From contig JAPDJU010000012.1 of the NCBI GenBank assembly GCA_029258915.1, positions 1-64,000 on the forward strand: a stretch of 64,000 nucleotides of DNA, given 5' to 3'. This DNA comes from Thermoproteota archaeon (lineage in GTDB: Archaea; Thermoproteota; Thermoprotei_A; EX4484-217-1). The notes beneath the pieces were generated by a model. It ran no database searches. It had not been told where the DNA came from and saw nothing but the letters and a program-made list of their open reading frames with translations. Below, one piece after another: positions 18,195 through 25,203 of this stretch (positions are counted from its first letter, which is position 1; each line of letters begins with the position of its first letter). The position numbers were made by a program, and so were the translations under genes.

Positions 18195-18612
18195 CGCCCT
18201 TAATCTTCTTTATCAAAGTAACTATACCGTGAATTATTGCTTCGGGTCTTGGAGGACATCCAGGAATATAAACATCAACAGGGATTACTCTGTCAACTCC
18301 CTCATATACGAAGGGCGATCCTTGAAATACATTACCATTTACTGCACATGTTCCAACGGCAATGACGAATTTTGGCTCAGGCATTTGCTCATAAATTCTC
18401 TTTAACCTTCTAGCTACTTGTTTAGATACTGCACCTGTAACTATCAGTATGTCTACATGTCTAGGAGATGGTTTAAGTAGTATTCCGAAACGTTCAACAT
18501 CATATCTTGGAGTTAATGCTGCTAGAACTTCGATATCGCATCCATTACATCCGGGAGATGGGAAATGTAGAATCCATGGAGATTTTATTCTTGCCCACTG
18601 AACAATTCCCAT
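18172..18612 (-). CDS. Group 4 hydrogenase small subunit (MbhJ/NuoB-like)
   Basis: A 146-residue iron-sulfur subunit next to the [NiFe] site. The [4Fe-4S] ligands follow the hydrogenase pattern CxxC...C...C: GCNGCDIE (C22, C25), GTCAVNG (C89) and PGCPPRPE (C119). This differs from the tandem CC of NuoB and of the fused protein at 25.2 kb. The ATG has AGGAGG seven bases upstream. It is the first gene of the minus-strand operon, and its start faces the membrane-arm operon across a shared upstream region. The C-terminal GGGNGGRK tail is low complexity. Confidence 0.92.
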   Translation of the reverse strand: MGIVQWARIKSPWILHFPSPGCNGCDIEVLAALTPRYDVERFGILLKPSPRHVDILIVTGAVSKQVARRLKRIYEQMPEPKFVIAVGTCAVNGNVFQGSPFVYEGVDRVIPVDVYIPGCPPRPEAIIHGIVTLIKKIKGGGNGGRK

Positions 18613-18871
18613 AACTCAGCCTCCTCACTGGAAGAGTTTCCTTGTTCATCTAGGTTATTGGGTCTATATTAAATAAGATACTCTATAGTAGAAGTATATA
18701 GATAACATAGGAAGGTAATGAATTAAACCATTTAGGCTAAATAGTAAATTCTTCACATTATCATTGCTGACCTCCTTCATATTCTACTATAAGTTATTTT
18801 TATTTATACATGCTAGGAAAAGGGTTATACGAACTTCAAGTGATGATAAAGACTGGTTAAGGGAAATTCTG
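18613..18871. promoter_or_regulatory. Divergent promoter region between hydrogenase and membrane-arm operons
   Basis: About 260 bases separate the small-subunit gene (minus) from the preferred MrpF start at 18872 (plus). An AT-rich TATA-like stretch (tatattaaataagata) lies near 18667-18682. Both operons must be transcribed from here, so they could be co-regulated. Part of the region is open in the frame of MrpF (track start 18764), but the encoded 36-residue extension is not family-like, so I treat it as leader or spacer. Confidence 0.35.
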
Positions 18872-19156
18872 ATGGCTTTAGAAAATTTCATATCTACGTT
18901 CATAGTCGTGTTACTGCCAGCATTTCTAATATCCTTAAGCTTATACGCTATAAGAGTAATTAAAGGTCCTTCAGTAACCGATATGGTTTTAGCTATTGAC
19001 TGTATAACCTATGATCTATGTTTTCTTATGGGGCTACTTTCGATACTTTTCAAAATAGGCTTCCTAATGGTTGCAGCTTTGGCCTTGGCCTTATGGGCTT
19101 ACGTTTTAGATGTTTACGTAGCTAAGTATTTAGAAGCAAGAGAGGTTGGAGATTAA
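18872..19156 (+). CDS. MrpF/MnhF-like antiporter subunit (MbhB-like)
   Basis: A small three-helix membrane subunit of Mrp-type Na+/H+ antiporter modules, also found in Mbh and Mbs complexes. The core SLYAIRVIKGPSVTDMVLAID is the MrpF signature. The track ORF starts 36 residues earlier at a TTG. I choose the internal ATG because it gives the family's usual size (94 residues) and directly precedes the first hydrophobic segment. It is first in a tightly packed operon and its stop codon overlaps the next start. It has the same order as the beginning of mrp/mbh operons. Confidence 0.82.
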   Translation: MALENFISTFIVVLLPAFLISLSLYAIRVIKGPSVTDMVLAIDCITYDLCFLMGLLSILFKIGFLMVAALALALWAYVLDVYVAKYLEAREVGD

Positions 19157-19554
19157 TGTTCATATTTCCTGAGCTAAACCCATTAGAAGAGATAGCTTTA
19201 ATCATAGGGATAATCTTAACGTTAATTGGTGTATTCTGCGATATTGTTGGATCTATCGGTATGGTTAGGTTTCCTAATTTCTTTGTTAGGCTTCATGCTG
19301 CAACAGTAGGAACAATAGGAGGAGCAGTTTACCCACTGTTTGGCATTACACTTATGTCTCTTGCTCTAAACTACTTAGGTGTGATGAGATACTTCATAGC
19401 CACTGGAGCTTTTCTTACAGCTATAGCTATTGTCTTAACAGCTCCTGTGGGTTCCCACGCTCTTGCTAGAGCAGCTCATAGATCCAAAACTGTTCCCGTA
19501 GAACCTAAGGTTTGTGATTTTCTAAAAGAAGATGAGAGGCTGATTGAAGAATGA
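19156..19554 (+). CDS. MrpG/MnhG-like antiporter subunit (MbhC-like)
   Basis: A 132-residue subunit with three predicted membrane helices. It carries the MrpG family block GSIGMVRFPNFFVRLHAATVGT, in which the RxPxFFxRLHA core is diagnostic, followed by LTAPVGSHALARAAHR. The ATG shares one base with the preceding stop, and the 3' end overlaps the next gene by four bases. It has no catalytic role by itself and is part of the ion-translocating membrane arm. Confidence 0.9.
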   Translation: MFIFPELNPLEEIALIIGIILTLIGVFCDIVGSIGMVRFPNFFVRLHAATVGTIGGAVYPLFGITLMSLALNYLGVMRYFIATGAFLTAIAIVLTAPVGSHALARAAHRSKTVPVEPKVCDFLKEDERLIEE

Positions 19555-19814
19555 TTGAAGCAACGTTAATTGCTGAAATACTCTTAGCTTTTTCACTTAC
19601 GCTAGCCTTAATCTTCGCCTACCTTGCTATTAGGGAAAGAGATTTAATTAAGGCAATAGTGTTCTCAGCATTACAGTCTGTTGCCTTCGCCTACGCTTAC
19701 TACCTGTTGTTTGCTCCAGACATAGTGTTAGCATACATCGCCGTTGGTGTTGGTATTTATTCGATACTGTTAATTTATGGTGTAAGTAAAACCGAAAGGT
19801 ATGAAGAGGTGTAA
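19551..19814 (+). CDS. MbhD-like membrane subunit (DUF4040)
   Basis: An 87-residue subunit with two or three hydrophobic helices. The segment ERDLIKAIVFSALQSVAFAYAY and the following APDIVLAYIAVGVGIYSILL are the MbhD/DUF4040 pattern. The same domain forms the C-terminal part of MrpA in bacteria. ATGA overlap with mrpG upstream and a two-base gap to the next gene show it is translated within the operon. It is expected to contribute to the Na+/H+ channel of the membrane arm. Confidence 0.85.
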   Translation: MIEATLIAEILLAFSLTLALIFAYLAIRERDLIKAIVFSALQSVAFAYAYYLLFAPDIVLAYIAVGVGIYSILLIYGVSKTERYEEV

Positions 19815-19816
19815 TT

Positions 19817-20644
19817 ATGGTTATTAGTAAGGTAAGACCTCGTAGTGAAATAATTATAGGTTTAGGCGTAGCATTACTGCTTGTACTTACATTATTTGCT
19901 GTTATTGCTGGAGCTACAGGGTTTACACCTAAAGAGGATATTAGGCCTCTAGCTAAGTTCTATCTCTATTATGCAATTAACTGGTATGAGAAGAAATTCT
20001 GGGCAGCAAGTCCTGAAGCAGTAAACTCTATGGTCTGGGACTATAGAGGTTACGATACACTGTACGAAACCTCAGTATTCTTCCTAGCCATTATAGGCGC
20101 TATAGCTGTTTTTAGAATACCCGGCGTTAAAGACGTTTTCTCCAAGGGAATTTTAAGCGGTAGAGGCTTATCACTTATAGTTAAAACAATAACTAAACTT
20201 GTAATAGCCTTTGTACTTATAGTTTCAATAGCAATAGCTGTTCATGGAAACTTAACACCTGGAGGAGGCTTCCAGGCCGGATCAGCAATATCAATAGCGA
20301 CCCTTTTAGCAATCGCAGCTTTCTCAAGAATATTCTTAGAAGAAAGAAAAATTACAACAAAACTTATGCTGCCTATCAGAGTTTTAGGAGTTTTAGGTAT
20401 AGGATTACTTGCCCTAGGTCCAGCATTAATTGCTTTAAGCGGTATAATGTCCTTTGTTATTCAAAACCAACCTAAACCATGGGCTGACTGGGGATTTATA
20501 CCTGGAGTAGGACCATTCTGGCTCTCTGGAAACCAATTCTTCTACAACTTCTTTGAATTCGTAGCTGTAGGAGCCGGATTTACTGTTATTTACTTGATAT
20601 TCTCAATACCTGAACTAATTTACAAGAGGGTGTTGAAAAAATGA
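19817..20644 (+). CDS. Fused MbhE-MbhF (MrpB) membrane subunit
   Basis: A 275-residue protein that joins two subunits kept apart in Pyrococcus Mbh. Residues about 1-100 match MbhE (one N-terminal helix, a periplasmic-side loop, then VWDYRGYDTLYETSVFFLAIIGAIAVFR). Residues about 115-270 are the MrpB/MnhB domain, with HGNLTPGGGFQAGSAIS as its hallmark. It is an integral membrane component of the antiporter-like module. It overlaps the next gene by four bases. The fusion is like the MrpA C-terminal part joined to MrpB. Confidence 0.86.
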   Translation: MVISKVRPRSEIIIGLGVALLLVLTLFAVIAGATGFTPKEDIRPLAKFYLYYAINWYEKKFWAASPEAVNSMVWDYRGYDTLYETSVFFLAIIGAIAVFRIPGVKDVFSKGILSGRGLSLIVKTITKLVIAFVLIVSIAIAVHGNLTPGGGFQAGSAISIATLLAIAAFSRIFLEERKITTKLMLPIRVLGVLGIGLLALGPALIALSGIMSFVIQNQPKPWADWGFIPGVGPFWLSGNQFFYNFFEFVAVGAGFTVIYLIFSIPELIYKRVLKK

Positions 20645-21036
20645 CAAGCATAGTATCCCAGGCTCTGTGGATTTATTTCTACATAACGCTAATAGGCTTA
20701 ATTGCAATTGCCGTTTACGGTATTGTTGTCAGACCTAATTTGTTAAAGAAGATAATTGCTTTATCTATTTTAGGAGATACTGCAAACACGTTTATAATAT
20801 TCTTAGGCTTTAGAAGAGGAGGAGCTGCTGTACCTATAATTCCAACTATTAAACCCACACTAGAAGAGTTATTGTGGTTTAAAGAAACAGCTGTTGACCC
20901 GTTACCTCAATGCTTAGTTATAACTGCAATCGTTATCAACATGTCTGTTACAGCATTTCTAATAGCTTTAGCCATCCAGCTTTACAGGCTTTACGGAACT
21001 CTTGATGTTAGAAAAGCAGTTAGGCTAAGAGGGTGA
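20641..21036 (+). CDS. MrpC/MnhC-like (NuoK-type) membrane subunit (MbhG-like)
   Basis: A 131-residue subunit with three predicted helices, related to NuoK. The blocks GIVVRPNLLKKIIALSILGDTANTFIIFLG and DPLPQCLVITAIVINMSVTAFLIALA match MrpC; the DPLPQALVLTAIVI pattern is highly conserved. A Cys replaces the usual Ala in PLPQ[A]L, which is minor. Translationally coupled with the genes on either side. Confidence 0.9.
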   Translation: MTSIVSQALWIYFYITLIGLIAIAVYGIVVRPNLLKKIIALSILGDTANTFIIFLGFRRGGAAVPIIPTIKPTLEELLWFKETAVDPLPQCLVITAIVINMSVTAFLIALAIQLYRLYGTLDVRKAVRLRG

Positions 21037-21042
21037 AGAACA

Positions 21043-21558
21043 GTGGGTGTTTTAGAAAGAACACTTAAAATAGTTGCCGTAGCAGTAATGTTGTTTGCAG
21101 TTTTCATAATAGCCTCGGCCAGTGTGGCACCGCAAGACATAATTTACGGTATCATATTCTCCATTGCTGTTGCAGTTGTCGTTTCAGAACTTCTAATAGC
21201 CAAGCATACTAAACCATATGATATTAAGAGATGGTTTTGGACAATAGCTTATACTTTCTACTACTTCATAGTTGCAGAGTATAAGGCTCACTCAGATGTT
21301 ATAATGAGAATACTTCATCCTAAAATGCCTATTAAACCAGGTATTGTTAGAGTTCCTTTCCATGTTAATACAGACTATGCTATAGTTACAATTGCGAATT
21401 CAATAACAAATACTCCTGGTACAGTTGTCGTAGATCTGGATACAAAGAGAAAATACTTTTATGTCCACTGGATTAACGTTAAAGCACCTGATGAAAAAAC
21501 AACTTTTGAAAATATTTCTAAGATGTTTGAATATTTTGCTAAAAGAATATTTGACTAG
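21043..21558 (+). CDS. MrpE/MnhE-like subunit (MbhA-like)
   Basis: A 171-residue protein with two or three N-terminal hydrophobic helices (about residues 8-70) and a soluble C-terminal part. The motif HVNTDYAIVTIANSITNTPGTVVVDLD is the MrpE signature; HWINVK follows. The start is GTG, six bases after the preceding stop. In Pyrococcus mbh the MrpE homologue is the first gene. Here it is sixth, a rearranged order. Confidence 0.87.
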   Translation: MGVLERTLKIVAVAVMLFAVFIIASASVAPQDIIYGIIFSIAVAVVVSELLIAKHTKPYDIKRWFWTIAYTFYYFIVAEYKAHSDVIMRILHPKMPIKPGIVRVPFHVNTDYAIVTIANSITNTPGTVVVDLDTKRKYFYVHWINVKAPDEKTTFENISKMFEYFAKRIFD

Positions 21559-21568
21559 GTGATGATGG

Positions 21569-23176
21569 ATGGAAATATATCCTCCACTACCTCCAATAAT
21601 GATACACTCATTAGCTCTAGCACCAGTAACAGCTATAGTATCTGCTTTCGCAATGCCACTAATAGGTTTAACAATTAAGAATAGGAAAGTATGGGATGCT
21701 TTTGCATTAACGATATCAACAATTGTTTTCATACTTACAGGAATAGGCTATGCTACGGTTCGGTATTTAGGTAAGCCGTTTGTATACTTGCTTGGAGGAT
21801 GGCCACCACCTGTAGGTATAGTTTACGAGGTTGATGAGTTTGCTGCACTCTTAGGCCTTGTTTCAGCCTTCATTATATGGTTAGTGGTAATTTACGGTGT
21901 AAAATACTTTGATTCAAACGAGGATGGCATGGAATGGTACTATACGATGCTTTTAGGATTAGAAGCAGGTGTTCTAGGGTGCATATATACTGGCGACGTA
22001 TTCAACGTATTCGTACTTTTTGAAGTACTTTCAATAACATCCTACGGTTTAGTAGCCTTTTGGAATAGAAGAGGAGAATGTATTGAAGCTGCTATAAAGT
22101 ATTCGCTTATAGGTGCTTTAGCTACAACAATATACTTCCTAGCTGTAACATTCATTTACGCTTCTCTTGGAACATTAAACATGGCGGATATTGCAGCTAA
22201 AATAAGAGGTTTATTCTTCCCGGTAACAGGTGAACCTTATGGAAGCATAGCTTTAGGTGTTGGCTTATTCTTAGCATTGTCTATATGGGCTTTTACCGTT
22301 GAAGCAGGTGTAGCACCGAATCACTTTAGAGTTCTTGACGCATATCAGGTTTCACCATCAACAGTGGCTGCATTGCTTTCAGCAGTGGCTGCTAATGTAG
22401 GATTCTATCTATTAGCAAGGTATTTGATAACTCTTCTAAGTGGAGCTAGAGCAGTTGAAACAATAGTTAATGCCGGATTATTAATAGTACTTATCATGGG
22501 TTTAGTTTCAATAATTGTAGGGTCGTTCTTAATGATTGTTCAGTCTGATGTTAATAGAATTTTAGCTTACAGTTCAGTATTAAACTATGGTTATGTGTGT
22601 TTAGCTATAGGATTAGCTACGCCTTTAGGTATTATAGCAGCGCTATTTCACATGATAAACCATGCTGTAGCTAAAACGCTTATATTCTTAACAGCAGGAG
22701 TTTACGTTAAAGCTTCTGGAACAAGGCGTCTGGACGGAATGGAGGGTGTTGGAAGGTATGCTCCTATTACATCAGCTCTAATGGTTATAGCAGCATTAGC
22801 TTTAGCAGGTGTTCCACCTTTCAACGGTTTTGTAAGTAAGCTAATACTCTATGAAGCCCTTCTAGAAGTTAACCTAGCCCCGCTAGTTATAATAATAGTT
22901 TTATCAAGTGCACTATCACTCTTAGGCTATTTGAAAATAATTTACCATGCATACACTAAACCCCCGATGAAAGACTATGGTAAAGTTGAACCTCCAAAGG
23001 CAATGCTTTGGCCTATGATTATTCTTGCGGCTCTATGTATAATCTTAGGTGTCGCATCCCCCTGGATATACGATATGTTCATAGAGCCTGCAGCACATAC
23101 TATTTTTGAAACCGATAAGTTTATAGAAGTAGCTTACGAATTCGCTGAAAAACTACTCATAGGTGTTAGGATATGA
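21569..23176 (+). CDS. MrpD/MbhH-like proton/sodium-translocating subunit
   Basis: The large antiporter-like subunit of 535 residues, related to NuoL/M/N, with about 14 hydrophobic helices. Family landmarks are TGDVFNVFVLFEVLSITSYGLVAF (the Glu in FEV is the key TM5 acid), EAGVAPNHF for the Lys/His helix region, VQSDVNRILAYSSVLNYGYV, and HMINHAVAKTLIFLTAGV. It is the main ion channel of the arm. Only one such subunit is present in the locus. The start follows an AGGTGATG site. It overlaps the next gene by four bases. Confidence 0.93.
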   Translation: MEIYPPLPPIMIHSLALAPVTAIVSAFAMPLIGLTIKNRKVWDAFALTISTIVFILTGIGYATVRYLGKPFVYLLGGWPPPVGIVYEVDEFAALLGLVSAFIIWLVVIYGVKYFDSNEDGMEWYYTMLLGLEAGVLGCIYTGDVFNVFVLFEVLSITSYGLVAFWNRRGECIEAAIKYSLIGALATTIYFLAVTFIYASLGTLNMADIAAKIRGLFFPVTGEPYGSIALGVGLFLALSIWAFTVEAGVAPNHFRVLDAYQVSPSTVAALLSAVAANVGFYLLARYLITLLSGARAVETIVNAGLLIVLIMGLVSIIVGSFLMIVQSDVNRILAYSSVLNYGYVCLAIGLATPLGIIAALFHMINHAVAKTLIFLTAGVYVKASGTRRLDGMEGVGRYAPITSALMVIAALALAGVPPFNGFVSKLILYEALLEVNLAPLVIIIVLSSALSLLGYLKIIYHAYTKPPMKDYGKVEPPKAMLWPMIILAALCIILGVASPWIYDMFIEPAAHTIFETDKFIEVAYEFAEKLLIGVRI

Positions 23177-23520
23177 GCCTGCTTATGGTTGTTTTAGAAA
23201 CCGCAGTTTCAATGTTTATAGTAACATTGTTAGCCTATGGACTCTACCTTTACTCAGTAAAGGTAACTAAAAGTTTTTCCAGGAAAACTAGGGAGAAAGT
23301 TCTTATCTATGCGTGTGGCGAAGACATTACCGAAAAAGAGGCACTTTTAGCAGATAGGCATTTATTTACAACGATCTGGAATGAAGTTTTCAAGCCACTA
23401 TATGATTCTCTTAGAGGGAAAGTACATACGGGAATACTTAATGACTGGTTTTTCTGGATGTTCCTAGCTTTAATCATAGCTTACACTATAATAATTGTGT
23501 TAGGTGGTGTAAGTGGCTAA
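23173..23520 (+). CDS. MbhI-like small membrane subunit
   Basis: A 115-residue protein with one helix at each end (about 8-30 and 92-112) and a charged middle with YACGEDITEKE. Its length, topology and position, between the MrpD-like and NuoH-like genes, match MbhI. MbhI links the antiporter module to the hydrogenase module in Mbh. The call depends largely on position, as this family is poorly conserved. Overlaps both neighbours by a few bases. Confidence 0.7.
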   Translation: MSLLMVVLETAVSMFIVTLLAYGLYLYSVKVTKSFSRKTREKVLIYACGEDITEKEALLADRHLFTTIWNEVFKPLYDSLRGKVHTGILNDWFFWMFLALIIAYTIIIVLGGVSG

Positions 23521-24502
23521 CGGAATATTTGAAACGCTAATGCTGGTAGGAGAGACGTTAATCTATCCTGGAGCAGTATTCTCTTTCATAGTTGCAATAT
23601 TTACTCAGTGGTTTAGAAGAAAAGCTTACGCTAGAATGCAGAATAGAATGGGTCCAACATATACAGGTCTTGCAGGAACACTACAGCCTTTCGCAGACTA
23701 CGTTAAATTATTCTTTAAAGAGGACATAGTTATTATTAGAGGCTACGCTAAATTACCAGCATTCCTGCTCGCATTAGCAATAGGTGCCCTAATAGCGATA
23801 CTTTTAATGTTACCCATATCCCCGTATAGTGTTTATGCACCGTACGATATTATAGTAGCAGCATATTTGCTAATATGGCCAACACTAACCCTTGCCGCTC
23901 TGGGATTCCTAACACCAAGCCCCTATGGTGCTTTAGGTTCTTCAAGACTACTTACATTAACAATAGCATATGAAGTAGCTTTCCTAATTTCAATACTAAC
24001 ACCCGTAGTTCTAGCTAATAGAATACTTGGAGCACAATACTCACTATACCTCTCATCAATTTACAGTTGGCTACTATGGACAAACCCCGTATTAATACCG
24101 TTAATTATAATATCACTACTTACCGCATTAATTTCATTGCAATGTAAACTACTAGAGAAGCCATTCGATATTCCAGAAGCAGAACAAGAAATAGTTGCAG
24201 GGCCTTTCACAGAGTATTCAGGGCCAAAATTAGCATTCATAATATTCATTCACGATATCGAACAATACGTAAACTCGCTGATCATAGTATTCTTATTCCT
24301 AGGTGGTGTAGCACCCTTCGTGGAAGGCCCATTATGGGCTCAAATACTAGTAGTTGCTATTAAGTATATTGTTGTAGTTCTTGTTCTAACATGGATTAAA
24401 GCTATGGTAGCAAGGTTTAGAGTAGATCAAGCAATAAAAATGCTATGGAAATACATAGTACCTTTATCACTATTCGCATTAATAGTTTCCACAGTAATAT
24501 AG
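23513..24502 (+). CDS. NuoH/MbhM-like membrane subunit
   Basis: A 329-residue subunit with about eight hydrophobic helices. It anchors the soluble head and forms the quinone-like or E-channel region. NuoH family blocks are seen: RMQNRMGPTYTG, GTLQPFADYVKLFFKEDI, EVAFLISILTPVV, and the conserved acidic loop EKPFDIPEAEQEIVAGPFTEYSGPKLAF. The GTG start has GGTGG upstream within the previous gene. This is the last gene of the membrane operon before a 176-base gap. There is only one NuoH in the locus although there are two soluble heads. Confidence 0.93.
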   Translation: MANGIFETLMLVGETLIYPGAVFSFIVAIFTQWFRRKAYARMQNRMGPTYTGLAGTLQPFADYVKLFFKEDIVIIRGYAKLPAFLLALAIGALIAILLMLPISPYSVYAPYDIIVAAYLLIWPTLTLAALGFLTPSPYGALGSSRLLTLTIAYEVAFLISILTPVVLANRILGAQYSLYLSSIYSWLLWTNPVLIPLIIISLLTALISLQCKLLEKPFDIPEAEQEIVAGPFTEYSGPKLAFIIFIHDIEQYVNSLIIVFLFLGGVAPFVEGPLWAQILVVAIKYIVVVLVLTWIKAMVARFRVDQAIKMLWKYIVPLSLFALIVSTVI

Positions 24503-24635
24503 AGGTGTCAGCTTAATACACAGTTTAAATATCTATTCACTTCCTATCCTTCCTCAAACCTCTACATAGCGATGGAATTTCTTGTAATTAAAATAGAGGT
24601 ATATGGTGTTTTATTGAAGGCAAAGTTATTTAAAC

Positions 24636-24673
24636 ACCGTTAAATATTTTAAATACTGTCAAAGATAGGTGAG
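24636..24673 (+). promoter_or_regulatory. Promoter and ribosome binding site of the nuoC-nuoIBD pair
   Basis: A TATA-like stretch (ttaaatattttaaat) lies about 25-40 bases before the ATG, followed by TAGGTGAG as a ribosome binding site. It falls in the 176-base gap after the NuoH gene. The NuoC-NuoIBD head can therefore probably be expressed apart from the membrane arm. Confidence 0.45.
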
Positions 24674-24678
24674 TATTT

Positions 24679-25176
24679 ATGGAGATAGAGGATTTACTTA
24701 AATACCTTGTTGAACATTTTAATGCTAAAATCAGTATCGAGAAAGATAGGAACTTTGTATTAGCTAGAGTTGATAAATACTCCTACGTTAATGTAGCAGA
24801 GTTTTTGTTCAAAGAAGGATTTAGAAGATTGCTAACAGTTTCAGCTATCGATTGGCTTTCGAGAAACGTTATTGAAATATACTTTATCACGTATAACCAT
24901 GTTATGAACGTCTATGTTAAAGTTTCAACAGAAATACCTAGAGATTTCCCGGAAATACCTTCTTTATCAAGTATGTGGGAAAATGCTGCTATGCATGAAA
25001 GAGAAGTGTGGGAGCTTTTCGGTGTTTCGTTTATAGGGAATAAGATGCTTAAGCCATTATTCCTAGAAAACTGGAAAGGTCCTCCACCTTTCAGAAAGGG
25101 TTTTGACTGGAGAGAGTATGTCGTTAAGGAATACGGTTTAAAATATCCTCCAGTACCTAAAACTGTTTATCAATAA
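24679..25176 (+). CDS. NuoC/30-kDa-like subunit (second copy)
   Basis: A 165-residue protein with the 30-kDa domain. Blocks are LLTVSAIDWLSRNVIEIYFITYNH and SMWENAAMHEREVWELFGVSFIGN, the second being the diagnostic NuoC motif (WEREVYDLFGI-like). A Pro/Trp-rich C-terminus follows, WKGPPPFRKGFDWREY, typical of complex I NuoC and weaker in hydrogenase forms. It precedes the NuoI-B-D fusion by 27 bases and should be its partner. It is clearly diverged from the copy at 17.7 kb. Confidence 0.88.
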   Translation: MEIEDLLKYLVEHFNAKISIEKDRNFVLARVDKYSYVNVAEFLFKEGFRRLLTVSAIDWLSRNVIEIYFITYNHVMNVYVKVSTEIPRDFPEIPSLSSMWENAAMHEREVWELFGVSFIGNKMLKPLFLENWKGPPPFRKGFDWREYVVKEYGLKYPPVPKTVYQ

Positions 25177-25203
25177 CAAAATAAAATAAAGAGGCAATCT
25201 ATC

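Noticed and set aside
17977-18405. 142-residue plus-strand ORF over the hydrogenase small subunit and NuoC genes
   Set aside because: Lies fully opposite two confidently identified, conserved genes.
18764-18871. N-terminal extension of the MrpF-like protein (track start TTG)
   Set aside because: The 36 added residues are unlike the family, and an internal ATG gives the normal length.
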